Shown here one piece after another: positions 33,027-45,537 of a DNA stretch of 64,000 bases. Position numbers and translations under genes: made by a program. The stretch is from Burkholderiales bacterium. Its GTDB lineage: Bacteria > Pseudomonadota > Gammaproteobacteria > Burkholderiales > Burkholderiaceae_C. How positions within the stretch are numbered: the stretch's first letter is position 1; each line of letters opens with the position of its first letter. Location: NCBI GenBank assembly GCA_003963005.1, contig RXJW01000014.1:1-64000 (forward strand), in the 5' to 3' direction. The notes beneath the pieces were generated by a model that was not told the DNA's origin, did not search any database, and worked only from the letters and a program-made list of their open reading frames with translations.

Positions 33027-33905
33027 TCAGGCCGCCAGCAGGTTGCGACGGCGCTCCACCAGCCGCATGATCATCGGCGTGAAGATCAGCTGCATGGCCA
33101 GCTCCATCTTGCCGCCCGGCACCACCAGCGTGTTGGCGCGCGACATCCAGGAGTCGTGCAGCATGCTGAGCAGATAGGGGAAGTCGAAGCCGCGCGGGTT
33201 GGCGAAGCGGATGACGACCAGGCTCTCGTCCGCCGTCGGGATGGTGCGGGCGATGAAGGGGTCGGAGGTGTCCACTACCGGCACGCGCTGGAAGTTGATG
33301 TGGGTGCGCGTGAACTGCGGGCAGATGTAGTGCACATACTCGTGCATGCGGCGCAGGATGACGTCGGTGACCGCTTCGGTGGAGTAGCCCCGCGTGCTGC
33401 GGTCGCGGTGGATCTTCTGGATCCACTCCAGGTTGATGACGGGCACGACGCCGATCAGCAGGTCCACGAAGCGGGCCACGTCGACCTTGTCCGTCGTCAC
33501 GCCGCCGTGCAGGCCCTCGTAGAACAGCAGGTCGCTGGCCGGCAGCGGCTCCCAGGCGGTGAAGGTGCCGGGCGGCTGCTTGTACGGCGCGGCTTCCTCG
33601 TCGTTGTGCAGGTATTTGCGGCTCTGGCCGGTGCCGGTCTCGCCGTAGCTGCGGAACAGGTCCTGCAGTTCGCCGAACAGGTTGGCGTCCTCGCCGAAGT
33701 GGCTGAAGTGGGGCTGGTCGTTCTTCTCGGCCTCGGCCATGGCGGCCTTCATGGCCTGGCGGTCGTGGCGGTGGAAGCTGTCGCCCTCGATGATGGCGGC
33801 GGCCACGCCCTCGCGGCGGAAGATGTTCTCGAAGGTGCGCGTGACCGAGGTGGTGCCGGCGCCGGACGAGCCGGTGATGGCGATGATGGGATGCTTGGCA
33901 GACAT
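33027..33905 (-). CDS. cbbP: phosphoribulokinase
   Basis: [43 protein letters not shown]. Confidence 0.96.
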   Translation of the reverse strand: MSAKHPIIAITGSSGAGTTSVTRTFENIFRREGVAAAIIEGDSFHRHDRQAMKAAMAEAEKNDQPHFSHFGEDANLFGELQDLFRSYGETGTGQSRKYLHNDEEAAPYKQPPGTFTAWEPLPASDLLFYEGLHGGVTTDKVDVARFVDLLIGVVPVINLEWIQKIHRDRSTRGYSTEAVTDVILRRMHEYVHYICPQFTRTHINFQRVPVVDTSDPFIARTIPTADESLVVIRFANPRGFDFPYLLSMLHDSWMSRANTLVVPGGKMELAMQLIFTPMIMRLVERRRNLLAA

Positions 33906-33929
33906 GGGAGTTCCCGTTTCGTGGCTGAA

Positions 33930-35003
33930 TCAGGCGCTGGCGGCAAACAGGCCGCGGCGGCCGAAGAGGGGCGAGTCGTAGCTCTGGCCGGGCTCCTCGG
34001 CGTGGTATTTCTCGATGCGCGCCACCTCCTGCGCCGAGCCGAACACGAAGCCGATGCGCTGGTGCAGGGCTTCCGGCTTGACGTCCATCAACCGGCTGCG
34101 GCCGGTGCTGGCGCGGCCGCCGGCCTGCTCGATGAGGAAGGAGATGGGGCTGGCCTCGTACAGCAGCCGCAGACGGCCGGCGCGGGACGGGTCCTTGTTG
34201 TCGCGGGGGTAGAGGAAGACGCCGCCGCGCATCAGGATGCGGTGGGTCTCGGCCACCAGCGAAGCGATCCAGCGCATGTTGAAGTCGTGCCCGCGCGGCC
34301 CGGCCTTGCCGGCCATGCATTCGTCCACGTAGCGCTTCACGGCCGGCTCCCAGAAGCGGCTGTTGGAGGCGTTGATGGCGAACTCGCTGGTCTTCTCGGG
34401 CAGCTTCAGGTTCGGGTGGCTGAGCACCCATTCGCCCAGCTGCGGATCCAGCGTGAAGGCGTGCGTGCCGCGGCCCAGCGTCAGCACCAGCATGGTGGAC
34501 GGGCCGTAGATGGCGTAGCCGGCGCACACTTGGCTGGCGCCTGGCTGCAGGAAGTCGCCGGGCTGCGGGTCTTCGCCCGGCGTGGCCGCGCGCAGCACCG
34601 AGAAGATGCTGCCCACCGACACGTTGACGTCGATGTTGGAGGAGCCGTCCAGTGGGTCGAACAGCAGCAGGTATTTGCCGCGCGGATGCTGGGGCGGCAG
34701 CGCATACGGCGCTTCCAGCTCCTCGGACAACATGCCAGCGCTGTGACCGCCCCATTCGGCGGCGCGCAGGAACATGTCGTTGGCCAGCACGTCCAGCGTC
34801 TTCTGGTCCTCGCCCTGCACATTGCCGGTGCCGGCGCTGCCCAGCACGTCGGCCAGCGCGCCGTAGGCCACCTTGCGCGCGATGGCCTTGCAGGCCAGCG
34901 ACACGTCGGTGATCAGCGCGTTGAGGTCGCCGGTGGCGTCCGGGTGGCAGCGGCGCTCCTCGATGAGGAACTGGGTGAGGGTGGAACGTCCTCCGGTGGG
35001 CAT
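33930..35003 (-). CDS. cbbF: fructose-1,6-/sedoheptulose-1,7-bisphosphatase
   Basis: [35 protein letters not shown]. Confidence 0.95.
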   Translation of the reverse strand: MPTGGRSTLTQFLIEERRCHPDATGDLNALITDVSLACKAIARKVAYGALADVLGSAGTGNVQGEDQKTLDVLANDMFLRAAEWGGHSAGMLSEELEAPYALPPQHPRGKYLLLFDPLDGSSNIDVNVSVGSIFSVLRAATPGEDPQPGDFLQPGASQVCAGYAIYGPSTMLVLTLGRGTHAFTLDPQLGEWVLSHPNLKLPEKTSEFAINASNSRFWEPAVKRYVDECMAGKAGPRGHDFNMRWIASLVAETHRILMRGGVFLYPRDNKDPSRAGRLRLLYEASPISFLIEQAGGRASTGRSRLMDVKPEALHQRIGFVFGSAQEVARIEKYHAEEPGQSYDSPLFGRRGLFAASA

Positions 35004-35012
35004 GCGGGTCTC

Positions 35013-35693
35013 CTATTGAATTGATTCGGTGTTCGGCTGCAGGCGGGCGACGAGCTCGCGCGGCGCGTCCAGGCGCCAGATGTCGCCGGCCAGCACGGCC
35101 GGCGGCTCGCCATAGCCCCAGCTCACCCAGGCCGCGCGGCAGCCGGCGGCGCGGGCGGCGCGCAGGTCGGCGGGGCCGTCGCCCACCATCAGCAGCTCGG
35201 CGGTGGGCAGGCCGAGGCGCTGCGCCGCCTGCTCGATCAGCAGCGGCGAGGGCTTGCGCTGCGCCGGGGTGTCGGCGCCGTGGACGGCCGAGAGAAATGC
35301 CAGCAGCCCGGCAGCTTCCAGCACGGCGCGTGCCAGCGGCGTGGGCTTGTTGGTGACGACCACCAGCGGATAGACGTCGGCCAGCGCGCGCAGCAGCTCC
35401 GGCACGCTGGGGAAGGGATCGCCCTGGGCCGTGGGGTCCTGCAGCGTGACCTCGTCGAAGTCGCGGCGCAGCCGCCAGGCGAGGTGGGCGGGCGGCACAC
35501 CGTCCAGCTCGGACGCGCGCAGCGCACGCTGGATGAGGGCATCCGGCCCGTCCCCGATCCAGCCGCGCACGGTGGCGAGGTCGAAGCGCGCCAGGCCTGC
35601 GTTCATCAGTGCGGCATTCAGCGCGAGCGCGACGCCGGCGGCGCTGTCCACCAGCGTGCCGTCGAGGTCGAAGGCGATGGCCTGGAGCTTCAT
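35013..35693 (-). CDS. cbbZ: phosphoglycolate phosphatase
   Basis: [26 protein letters not shown]...[10 protein letters not shown]...[17 protein letters not shown]. Confidence 0.92.
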   Translation of the reverse strand: MKLQAIAFDLDGTLVDSAAGVALALNAALMNAGLARFDLATVRGWIGDGPDALIQRALRASELDGVPPAHLAWRLRRDFDEVTLQDPTAQGDPFPSVPELLRALADVYPLVVVTNKPTPLARAVLEAAGLLAFLSAVHGADTPAQRKPSPLLIEQAAQRLGLPTAELLMVGDGPADLRAARAAGCRAAWVSWGYGEPPAVLAGDIWRLDAPRELVARLQPNTESIQ

Positions 35694-36379
35694 GCCCGTC
35701 CCCCCGCGGCCTCGTCGCGCAAGGCGGCGATGCTGCGCCGGTAGTCGCCGCCGGTGAACACGGCCGAGCCGGCCACCACCGTGTCGGCCCCGGCGGCCAC
35801 GACGCGGCGGATGTTGCGCGCGTTGACGCCGCCGTCCACCTCCAGCCAGATGTCGCGGCCGCTGGCGTCGATCCGCTTTCGCAGCAACTCGATCTTGGGC
35901 AGGCTGCTCTCGATGAAGGCCTGGCCGCCGAAGCCCGGGTTGACCGACATCAGCAGCACCAGGTCCAGCCGGTCCATCACATGGTCGATGAGGTGCAGCG
36001 GCGTGGCCGGGTTCAGCGCCAGGCCGGCCTTCATGCCGAGGGACTGGATCAGTTGCAACGTGCGGTCCACATGCAGGCTGGCCTCGGGGTGGAAGCTGAC
36101 GAGGGACGCACCGGCCTCGGCGAACATCGGGATCAGCGCGTCCACCGGCTGCACCATCAGGTGCACGTCGATGGGCACGGGGCGGTTGTCGGCCGTTTGG
36201 CAATGCGGGCGGATGGCCCGGCACACCATCGGGCCCACCGTGAGGTTGGGCACGTAGTGGTTGTCCATCACGTCGAAGTGGATGAGGTCGGCGCCGGCGG
36301 CGATGACGGCGCGCACCTCCTCGCCCAGGCGGGCGAAGTCGGCGGACAGCAGGCTGGGGGCGATGCGCAGGGAGGTCAT
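35690..36379 (-). CDS. cbbE: ribulose-phosphate 3-epimerase
   Basis: [19 protein letters not shown]...[14 protein letters not shown]...[12 protein letters not shown]. Confidence 0.96.
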   Translation of the reverse strand: MTSLRIAPSLLSADFARLGEEVRAVIAAGADLIHFDVMDNHYVPNLTVGPMVCRAIRPHCQTADNRPVPIDVHLMVQPVDALIPMFAEAGASLVSFHPEASLHVDRTLQLIQSLGMKAGLALNPATPLHLIDHVMDRLDLVLLMSVNPGFGGQAFIESSLPKIELLRKRIDASGRDIWLEVDGGVNARNIRRVVAAGADTVVAGSAVFTGGDYRRSIAALRDEAAGGRA

Positions 36380-37182
36380 GTCGTCAGGCCTCGATAGAGT
36401 GCTTGAAGGGGTGTGAGGGCGGGCGGTGGGCTGGCGCGGGCGCAGAGTTCGTCGAAGCGCAGCCAGCCGGCGGTGTGGAGCTGGCAGCCGGGCTCGCCGG
36501 CAAGAGGGGCGTCGGGCTCGCCCAGGCCGGGCAACACCAGGGCGGCGGCGCCGAACTCGCCGCCCTCGGTCCAGAAGGTTGGCGTTACCAGCGTCCACAG
36601 GCCGGCGCCGGTCGATGCGCGCAGGCCGTTGACCGAGTCCTCCAGCGCGAGGGCCCGCTCGGGCGCCAGGCCCAGCGTGGCCAGCGCCAGGCGGTAGATG
36701 TCGGGCGCGGGCTTCTTGGCGCGCACCTGATCGCCGCAGGCGATGACGCTGAACAGGTCCAGCCCGCGCGGCCCCAGCGTGGAGGCCAGCAGCGCGTGGA
36801 TGTTGGGGGCCGTGGTGGTGCTGGCGATGGCCAGGCGGCAGCCGGCGTCCCGCGCCTCGTGCAGGAGGCGGGCCACGCCGGCGCGCAGCGGCACGCCGCC
36901 GTCCTGTACGGCGGCCGTGTAGAAGCGCGTCTTCTCGGCATGCAGGGCAGGCACCAGGCCGCGCAGCCGGGCCCGCTCGGCGGGTGTGATTTCCAGCGTG
37001 TCGATGTAGCTGGCGATGCGTTCCTTGCCGCCGGTCACCTCCAGCAGCTGACGGTAGTCCGACCGGCTCCAGTGCCAGCCCAGGCGGTGCCGCTCGAACG
37101 CCAGGTTGAAGGCGACGCGGTGGGCCTCCTCGGTGTCGGCCAATGTGCCATCGACGTCGAAGATCAGCGCCTCAATCGTCAT
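36376..37182 (-). CDS. cbbY: CbbY-like HAD-superfamily xylulose-bisphosphate phosphatase
   Basis: [52 protein letters not shown]. Confidence 0.92.
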   Translation of the reverse strand: MTIEALIFDVDGTLADTEEAHRVAFNLAFERHRLGWHWSRSDYRQLLEVTGGKERIASYIDTLEITPAERARLRGLVPALHAEKTRFYTAAVQDGGVPLRAGVARLLHEARDAGCRLAIASTTTAPNIHALLASTLGPRGLDLFSVIACGDQVRAKKPAPDIYRLALATLGLAPERALALEDSVNGLRASTGAGLWTLVTPTFWTEGGEFGAAALVLPGLGEPDAPLAGEPGCQLHTAGWLRFDELCARASPPPALTPLQALYRGLTT

Positions 37183-38101
37183 GGTGCTCTCCGTTGGCGG
37201 CGAACACGCGGCTGGCCAGCACGTCCTCGGCCTGCAGCGTGCAGAGCTGCTCGCGGGTCAGTGCGGCATCGGCCGTAAACAGCCGCGTGGCGTGGCGCAG
37301 GCGGATGCGGTCCAGCGCGTTGCGGATGGAGCGCGCATTGGCGAAGTGAGGCTGCTGGCGGCGCAGGCCCACGTAGCGGGCGAAGGCCGGCTCGGCTGCG
37401 CCGTCGAAGCGGTAGTTCAGCTGCCCCAGCATCAGCCCGGCGATCTGCATAAGCTCGGCCTCGCTGTAGTCGGGGAAGTCGATGTGATGGGCGATGCGCG
37501 AGGCCATGCCCGGGTTGCTGGAGAAGAAGGTGTCCATGCGGTCCCGGTAGCCGGCCAGGATGACGACCAGGTCGTCGCGGTGGTTCTCCATCACCTGCAG
37601 CAGGATCTCGATGGACTCCTGGCCGTAGTCGCGCTCGTTCTCGGGCTTGTAGAGGTAGTAGGCCTCGTCGATGAAGAGCACCCCGCCCATGGCCTTCTTG
37701 ATGACCTCGCGCGTCTTGGGCGCGGTGTGGCCGATGAACTGGCCCACCAGGTCGTCCCGGGTGACGGCCACGAGGTGGCCCTTGCGCACATAGCCCAGCT
37801 GCTTGAGCACGGCGGCCATGCGCAAGGCCACCGTCGTCTTGCCGGTACCGGGGTTGCCGGTGAAGCACATGTGCAGCGACGGCGGGGTGGACTGCAGGCC
37901 CTGCGCCGCGCGCAGCTTGTCGATGAGCAGCAGGGCCGCGATGTCGCGGATGCGGCCCTTGACCGGCGCAAGGCCGATCAGCTCGCGGTCGAGCTGGTCC
38001 AGCACCTCCCGCACGCCCGAGGCTTCGAGCAGGGCGGCGGGGGTCTGGTCGACGGTGGGGGCGGCCAGGGCGTTCATCGCTGTGGCCTCAGTAGCGGGCA
38101 C
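37172..38101 (-). CDS. cbbX: red-type RuBisCO activase CbbX
   Basis: [52 protein letters not shown]. Confidence 0.97.
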   Translation of the reverse strand: MPATEATAMNALAAPTVDQTPAALLEASGVREVLDQLDRELIGLAPVKGRIRDIAALLLIDKLRAAQGLQSTPPSLHMCFTGNPGTGKTTVALRMAAVLKQLGYVRKGHLVAVTRDDLVGQFIGHTAPKTREVIKKAMGGVLFIDEAYYLYKPENERDYGQESIEILLQVMENHRDDLVVILAGYRDRMDTFFSSNPGMASRIAHHIDFPDYSEAELMQIAGLMLGQLNYRFDGAAEPAFARYVGLRRQQPHFANARSIRNALDRIRLRHATRLFTADAALTREQLCTLQAEDVLASRVFAANGEHHDD

Positions 38102-38507
38102 CCTCGGCGGCGCGTTGAACCGAGTAGCTCTCGATGCTGTAGCGCACCGTGCGGCCCGGCTCTTCGGTGCGGATCAACCGGAAGCCCGGTTCCGCGGCCG
38201 GCCGGTTGACGATGAAGGACAGCACGACGGACTCGGTGCCGTGCGAGGAGTCGAAGGCCGTCAGGCGGATGTAGTGGTTGGGAAAGCTCTTGCGGGCGCT
38301 CTTCAGCTCCAGCATTACGCCGGCCGCGTCGCCGATGTCGAACATCGGGTTGCCGAACATCTCCCAGTAGGTGTTGCGGGGATGCGGGTCGTCGGTGTAT
38401 TCGATGCCGATGGCCCAGCCGCGGGCCAGGCAGTGGTCGATCTGCTTGACGATCTGCGCGTCGCTGAGGTCGGGAAGGAAGGAGAAGGTGCCTTGGGTGA
38501 TTCGCAT
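38088..38507 (-). CDS. cbbS: RuBisCO small subunit (red-type)
   Basis: [52 protein letters not shown]. Confidence 0.97.
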   Translation of the reverse strand: MRITQGTFSFLPDLSDAQIVKQIDHCLARGWAIGIEYTDDPHPRNTYWEMFGNPMFDIGDAAGVMLELKSARKSFPNHYIRLTAFDSSHGTESVVLSFIVNRPAAEPGFRLIRTEEPGRTVRYSIESYSVQRAAEGARY

Positions 38508-38596
38508 GGTGTGCGCTCCTGGGGTTGGCGGGGCGAGCGCCGCCCGCGCCGGACGCGAACACGCGCGGCCACGCTGGCGACGGGAGGTGAGGAAGG

Positions 38597-40159
<1,563 letters not shown>

Positions 40160-40165
40160 TTACTG

Positions 40166-41167
40166 ATGTTGAAGAACGCCACCTTCCGCCAGCTCGCGGC
40201 CTTCCATGCGGTCGCCCGGCTGGGCAGCGTCTCGCGCGCCGCGGGCGAGCTGCACCTGACCCAGCCGGCTGTCTCCATCCAGCTCAAGCTGCTGGAGGAG
40301 AGCGCCGGCGCGCCGCTGCTGGAGCGCCAGGGCCGCGGCGTGCGCCTCAGCGCGGCGGGCGAGGTGATGGCCGACTACGCCGCGCGCATCCTCGACCTCT
40401 GGCGCGAGGCCGGCGACGAGATGGCGGCGCAGCGCGGCCAGTTCTCGGGCACGCTGCGCGTCGGCGCCGTGACGACGGCCGAGTACCTGCTGCCACCGCT
40501 GCTAGTGGCCTTCGCGGCCGAGCATCCACACGTGAAGGTCAAGCTGCGCGTGGGCAACCGCGACGAGATCGTCGCCATGCTCGGCGGCCAGGAGGTAGAC
40601 ATCGCCATCATGGGCCGCCCGCCCGGTGAGCTGAAGACGACGTCGGTGGCCTTCGCCAAGCACCCGATGGCCTTCCTGGCGTCGCCCAGGCACTCGCTGA
40701 TGAGCCGGCGCGACCTGACGCTGGCGGACCTGGCCGGCGCCAACCTGCTGGTGCGCGAGCGCGGCTCGGGCACGCGCACGACGCTGGAGCGCCTGCACAA
40801 GGACGCCGGCCTGCCGCTGCGCATCGGCTCGGAGATGTCCAGCAACGAGGCCATCAAGCAGATGTGCGCGGCCGGCTTCGGCGCGGCCTTCCTCTCGCTG
40901 CACACCTGCGGGCTGGAGCTGCAGGCCGGGCTGCTGGCGCTGCTGCCCATGGCCGGCAACCCGCTGGAGCGCGAGTGGCATGCCATGCACCTGGCCTCGC
41001 GGCGCCTGCCGCAGGTGGCCTCAGCCTTCAAGCAGTTCCTGGCCGACGACGGGCAGCGTCTCATCCTTGAGCAGTTGCGCACAGGCGCTGCCACCCCGGC
41101 AGTGACAACCCGCACGCGGCGCTCCAGCACGGCGCAGGCACGCAATGTGCGGCAGAAGGGGGCATGA
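40166..41167 (+). CDS. cbbR: LysR-family transcriptional regulator CbbR
   Basis: MLKNATFRQLAAFHAVARLGSVSRAAGELHLTQPAVSIQLKLLEESAG; divergent from cbbL. Confidence 0.93.
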   Translation: MLKNATFRQLAAFHAVARLGSVSRAAGELHLTQPAVSIQLKLLEESAGAPLLERQGRGVRLSAAGEVMADYAARILDLWREAGDEMAAQRGQFSGTLRVGAVTTAEYLLPPLLVAFAAEHPHVKVKLRVGNRDEIVAMLGGQEVDIAIMGRPPGELKTTSVAFAKHPMAFLASPRHSLMSRRDLTLADLAGANLLVRERGSGTRTTLERLHKDAGLPLRIGSEMSSNEAIKQMCAAGFGAAFLSLHTCGLELQAGLLALLPMAGNPLEREWHAMHLASRRLPQVASAFKQFLADDGQRLILEQLRTGAATPAVTTRTRRSSTAQARNVRQKGA

Positions 41168-42453
41168 ACCTCCTGCCCTCCACGCAAACCCTGAACCTCC
41201 CGCGCGAACTGCCGCAGCGCCAGCGGCTGGCCGATGAGCTGCATGCGCGGCCCTTCGAGACGCTGGCCAGCCCTGGGCGCGTCTTCTCGGTCGCCACGCT
41301 GCGCACCGACGCTGCGCAGGACGCGCAGTGCCTCGCCCACCTCACCGAACTGGAGCCCGCGCTGGCCGCCAGCGGGGCGACGCACCTTCGTCTGCAGTGG
41401 CACGGCCTGCGCATCAAGTGGGAGCGGCACACCGAGTTCTTCAGCCTGAGCATCTTTAGCGAAGGTGGGGAGGGCGGCGCTTTCGACACCTGCTGGCTGG
41501 ACGTGCTGCCCGAAGGCTGGCTGGCGCGGCTGCCGGGCGAGATGGTGTCGGCCACGCTGGTGGCGCTGCTGCCCTGCCCGGGCGAGCCCCCGCATGTGCG
41601 CGAGGTGGCGCCGCTGTTCGGCAGCGAGCCGGTGGTGGGCAACCGCATCGCCGACGGTGCCGCCACGGTGGTGACCGACCTGCGCGCCGTGGACGGCGTG
41701 ACGCGCTTCCTGGTGTTCGACCATGCCCTCAACCGCCGTCGCGCCGGCCGCACCGCGCAGCGGCTGGTGGAAATCGACACCTACCGCATGATGGCCTTGC
41801 TGAGCCTGCCGCTGGCCGCACGCCGCATGGGCGAACTGGGCGCCGAGGAGGCGCAGCTGGCCTCGCTGATGGAGCGCTTTCGCGGCGCGGCCGACGGTGA
41901 CGAAGCCCTGCTGGGCGAGCTGGTGAGCCTGGCTGCCCGAGTGGAGCATGCGCTGGCCGACCACGGCGCGCGCTTCTCGGCGACAAGAGCCTACGGCGGC
42001 ATCGTGGACCGCCGCATGGCCGAGCTGCGCGAGGCGGTGGTGCCGGGGCTGCAGCCGCTGTCGGAGTTCCTGGACCGGCGCTTCCGCCCGGCCGTCGAGA
42101 GCTGTGCGGCCACGGCGGCGCGTCAGGCGGAGCTGTCCAAGCGCATCGCCCGCGCCGCCCAGCTGCTGCAGACGCGCTCGGAGGTCGAGCGCGAGCGCCA
42201 GAACCAGTCGCTGCTCGCGTCGCTGGACCGCCGCCAGGGCATGCAGCTGCGGCTGCAGGAGATGGTGGAGGGCCTGTCCGTCATCGCGATGAGCTACTAC
42301 GGCGTGGGCCTGGCGGCCTATGCCCTCAAGCCGTTGGCCAAGGCGGTGGGTGCCAACGAGGCCTGGGTCATCGGCGCCCTGGTGCCCGTCGTGGGCCTGG
42401 CGGTCATGTGGAACCTGCGGCGTCTGCGGCGCCATCTCGCACAGGCGCACTGA
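41164..42453 (+). CDS. DUF3422 family membrane protein
   Basis: LADELHARPFETLASPGRVFSVATL...; two C-terminal TM segments; overlaps cbbR by 4 nt. Confidence 0.8.
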   Translation: MNLLPSTQTLNLPRELPQRQRLADELHARPFETLASPGRVFSVATLRTDAAQDAQCLAHLTELEPALAASGATHLRLQWHGLRIKWERHTEFFSLSIFSEGGEGGAFDTCWLDVLPEGWLARLPGEMVSATLVALLPCPGEPPHVREVAPLFGSEPVVGNRIADGAATVVTDLRAVDGVTRFLVFDHALNRRRAGRTAQRLVEIDTYRMMALLSLPLAARRMGELGAEEAQLASLMERFRGAADGDEALLGELVSLAARVEHALADHGARFSATRAYGGIVDRRMAELREAVVPGLQPLSEFLDRRFRPAVESCAATAARQAELSKRIARAAQLLQTRSEVERERQNQSLLASLDRRQGMQLRLQEMVEGLSVIAMSYYGVGLAAYALKPLAKAVGANEAWVIGALVPVVGLAVMWNLRRLRRHLAQAH

Positions 42454-42554
42454 CGCTGGAAGCCAGCCTTCCGGTGGCGCTGCCACTCCGGCACGGCGAT
42501 GACCGGTGTTGTTGAACTTGTGGCCCGGCAGGGCGTGCGGATGTCACGCCAGGG

Positions 42555-44195
42555 GTGCAGGCGCAGAGCTTGCAGGGCGCCAGGCACAACAACAGCTCTG
42601 GAGACATCCTCTTGCCTCAACTCTTGCAGGCTGCGGCCGCCGGCGCGCCCATCGTCACCGTCACCGATGCGCAGGGCCGCATCACCTATGCCAACTCCGC
42701 CTTCCAGCGCGCCTCCGGGCTGGCGGTGGACCAGGCGGTGGGCGCGCCGCACAGCGTGGTGCGCCACCCCGAGATGCCGGCGCGCGTGTTCGCCGACCTC
42801 TGGGCCTCGCTGCGCCGCGGCCAGCCCTGGACGGGCCTGATCCGCAACCGCCACCGCGACGGGCGCGACTACTGGGTGCAGGCCAACGTCATCCCGGCGC
42901 GGCGCGGCGACGAGGCCATCGGCTACACCTCCATCCAGTTGCCGCCGTCGCGCGACGAGATCGAGCGTGCCGAAGCGGTCTACCGCGCCTGGCAGGCCGG
43001 CCATGGCAGCGGCCACCAGATCCGCCAGGGCCGCATCGTGGAGACCGGCTGGACGGCTTGGATGCGCGCCCTGCGCAACCCGCTGGACCTGCCGGTGCAG
43101 CGCCGCGTGCAGGGCTCGGCCGGGCTGCTGGCGATGTTGTTCGCGGCGGGTGTGGGCGGTGCGCTGGCGCCGCAGGTCGTCGCCGGCCTGCTCGCGGGCC
43201 TGGGTGGCTGGCAGGCCTGGGCCGTGGCGGGCGGGCTGCTCGGCATCGTGGCCTCGGGCGCGATTGCCGTGTACTTCCAGGGGCGCATCGTGACGCCGCT
43301 GCGTGCGTCGTGTGATGCCGCCACAGCGATTGCCGGCGGGGACATCCATCGCCCCTTCGACGACAGCCCGCAGGCCGGCGAGCTGCGCGACCTGAACCGC
43401 GCGCTGAATCAGCTCGTCGCCAAGATGGCCGCCGTGCTGCGCGACGCGCACGACCACTCGGTGCAGGTCGGCGAGCAGGTGGCCGGCCTGGCCGACGGCG
43501 CCGAGCGGCTGGCCGTGCGCTCGGCCGAGCAGTCGGGCGACGTGGGCGACGTGGCCCAGCACACCGCGGCCATCGACGGGCTGAGCACGGGCACGGCGGA
43601 GTCGGCCCGGCTGGCCCACGAGATGTCGCAGCTGGCCACGGCTCAGGCGGACGAGGCCTGTGCCATCGCCCGCACGCTGCAGGCGTCCATGCAGGACATC
43701 TCGGCCTTCGGCGAGCGCATCGGCGAGATCAGTGGCCGCATCGACGGCATCTCGGTGCAGACCGGCATCCTGGCGCTGAACGCCGCGGCCGCGGCCAGCC
43801 GGGACCGGGAGCTGGGGCGCACCTTCGCCGTCGTGGCCGCCGAGGTCCGCTCGCTGGCCCGCGGCAGCGGCGAGGCGGCCCAGCAGATCCGCGCGCTGAG
43901 TGGTGAGTCGCGCGACAAGACCGAGGCCGGCCTGCGCCTGGCGCAGGCCATGGCCGACAAGGTCGATGGCGCCGCGCAGCGTATCCGCGCCCTGGGCGAG
44001 CAGGTGGCACAGATCCGCCAGGCGGCCCAGGCCCAATCCGAGGGCGTGCAGCAGATCAACGACCGCCTGCGCGCGCTGGACGGCTCCACCCGACTCAATG
44101 CCACGCTGGCCCGCGACAGCGTGGACGCCAGCGCCCAGGCTCGCCAGGAAACGGCGCGGCTGCAGGCGGCCATAGGCGTCTGGCATCTCGATTGA
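42555..44195 (+). CDS. Aer-like PAS-domain methyl-accepting chemotaxis protein
   Basis: PAS ([35 protein letters not shown]), TM, HAMP-like and MCP signalling domains. Confidence 0.87.
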   Translation: MQAQSLQGARHNNSSGDILLPQLLQAAAAGAPIVTVTDAQGRITYANSAFQRASGLAVDQAVGAPHSVVRHPEMPARVFADLWASLRRGQPWTGLIRNRHRDGRDYWVQANVIPARRGDEAIGYTSIQLPPSRDEIERAEAVYRAWQAGHGSGHQIRQGRIVETGWTAWMRALRNPLDLPVQRRVQGSAGLLAMLFAAGVGGALAPQVVAGLLAGLGGWQAWAVAGGLLGIVASGAIAVYFQGRIVTPLRASCDAATAIAGGDIHRPFDDSPQAGELRDLNRALNQLVAKMAAVLRDAHDHSVQVGEQVAGLADGAERLAVRSAEQSGDVGDVAQHTAAIDGLSTGTAESARLAHEMSQLATAQADEACAIARTLQASMQDISAFGERIGEISGRIDGISVQTGILALNAAAAASRDRELGRTFAVVAAEVRSLARGSGEAAQQIRALSGESRDKTEAGLRLAQAMADKVDGAAQRIRALGEQVAQIRQAAQAQSEGVQQINDRLRALDGSTRLNATLARDSVDASAQARQETARLQAAIGVWHLD

Positions 44196-44203
44196 GGTCG
44201 GCT

Positions 44204-44250
44204 GCAAGCGCGGCTTCCAGTGCGTCGAGCCGACTGGAAGCGTCGCTTGC
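44204..44250. repeat. long inverted repeat (7 bp + internal loop + 9 bp stem, 11-nt loop)
   Basis: GCAAGCG-CG-GCTTCCAGT ... ACTGGAAGC-GT-CGCTTGC. Confidence 0.8.
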
Positions 44251-44252
44251 AC

Positions 44253-44286
44253 GGACCTCGCGACGCGTCGCCGAGGCCCTTTTTTT
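44253..44286 (+). terminator. rho-independent terminator between Aer-like MCP and hup operon
   Basis: GGACCTCGCGACG/CGTCGCCGAGGCCC hairpin followed by seven T. Confidence 0.75.
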
Positions 44287-44346
44287 AGTTGAGGCAGATC
44301 AAGGACTTGCAGCGCCCGTTCGGTGTTTTCCCTGGACGCCCCGGAA

Positions 44347-44363
44347 CTGGCGCGCGACTTGTA
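44347..44363 (+). promoter_or_regulatory. candidate sigma-54 (-24/-12) promoter for hup operon
   Basis: cTGGCGCGcgacTTGTa: GG-N10-GT spacing as in TGGCACG-N4-TTGC. Confidence 0.5.
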
Positions 44364-44431
44364 AGAAGAACGTCACCCGCCGAGGAGCGGCCCAACGACA
44401 AGGCCTGATGAGGCCAAGGAGACAAGCCCAG

Positions 44432-45520
44432 ATGGAAACCTTCTACGAGGTCATGCGCCGGCAAGGCATCTCGCGCCGCAGCCTGCTGAAGTACTGCTCG
44501 CTCACCGCCACATCGCTGGGCCTGGGCCCGGCCTTCGTGCCGCAGATCGCCCACGCGATGGAAACCAAGCCGCGCACGCCGGTGCTGTGGCTGCACGGGC
44601 TGGAGTGCACCTGCTGCTCCGAGTCCTTCATCCGCTCCGCGCACCCGCTCGCCAAGGACGTGGTGCTTTCGATGATCTCGCTCGACTACGACGACACGCT
44701 GATGGCCGCCGCCGGCCACCAGGCCGAGGCCATCCTCGAAGAGATCATGACGAAGTACAAGGGCAACTACATCCTGGCCGTGGAGGGCAACCCGCCGCTG
44801 AACCAGGACGGCATGAGCTGCATCATCGGCGGCAAGCCCTTCATCGACCAGCTCAAGCACGTCGCCAAGGACGCCAAGGCCATCATCAGCTGGGGCAGCT
44901 GCGCCAGCTGGGGCTGCGTGCAGGCCGCCAAGCCCAACCCGACGCAGGCGACGCCGGTGCACAAGGTCATCTTCGACAAGCCCATCATCAAGGTGCCGGG
45001 CTGCCCGCCCATCGCCGAGGTCATGACGGGCGTCATCACCTACATGCTGACCTTCGACCGCATCCCCGAGCTGGACCGCCAGGGCCGGCCGAAGATGTTC
45101 TACAGCCAGCGCATCCACGACAAGTGCTACCGCCGGCCCCACTTCGACGCCGGCCAGTTCGTCGAGGCCTTCGACGACGAATCTGCGCGCAAGGGCTACT
45201 GCCTCTACAAGGTCGGCTGCAAGGGCCCGACGACCTACAACGCTTGCTCCACGGTGCAGTGGAACGAGGGCACGAGCTTCCCGATCAAGGCCGGTCATGG
45301 CTGCATCGGCTGCTCCGAGGACGGCTTCTGGGACAAGGGCTCGTTCTACAACCGCCTGACCGACATCCACCAGTTCGGCATCGAGGCCAACGCCGACAAG
45401 GTGGGTGGCACGGCGGCCGGTGTGGTTGGCGCCGCCGCGGTGGCCCACGCCGCGGCCTCGGCCATCAAGCGCGCCTCGCAGAAGCGCGAACAGAACAACG
45501 ACACGACCTCCAAGGTCTGA
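44432..45520 (+). CDS. hupS: [NiFe] uptake hydrogenase small subunit
   Basis: Tat signal ([24 protein letters not shown]), [24 protein letters not shown]-terminal membrane anchor. Confidence 0.96.
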   Translation: METFYEVMRRQGISRRSLLKYCSLTATSLGLGPAFVPQIAHAMETKPRTPVLWLHGLECTCCSESFIRSAHPLAKDVVLSMISLDYDDTLMAAAGHQAEAILEEIMTKYKGNYILAVEGNPPLNQDGMSCIIGGKPFIDQLKHVAKDAKAIISWGSCASWGCVQAAKPNPTQATPVHKVIFDKPIIKVPGCPPIAEVMTGVITYMLTFDRIPELDRQGRPKMFYSQRIHDKCYRRPHFDAGQFVEAFDDESARKGYCLYKVGCKGPTTYNACSTVQWNEGTSFPIKAGHGCIGCSEDGFWDKGSFYNRLTDIHQFGIEANADKVGGTAAGVVGAAAVAHAAASAIKRASQKREQNNDTTSKV

Positions 45521-45537
45521 GGCGGAGACGACACGAC

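Noticed and set aside
33013-34755. 580-aa minus-strand ORF overlapping cbbP and cbbF
   Set aside because: Different frame from both genuine genes; Arg/Pro/Ala-rich, no domain.
32790-35024. 744-aa plus-strand ORF opposite cbbT/cbbP/cbbF
   Set aside because: Antisense shadow; the minus-strand genes are unambiguous enzymes.
40375-42486. 703-aa minus-strand ORF opposite cbbR/DUF3422
   Set aside because: Antisense shadow ORF.
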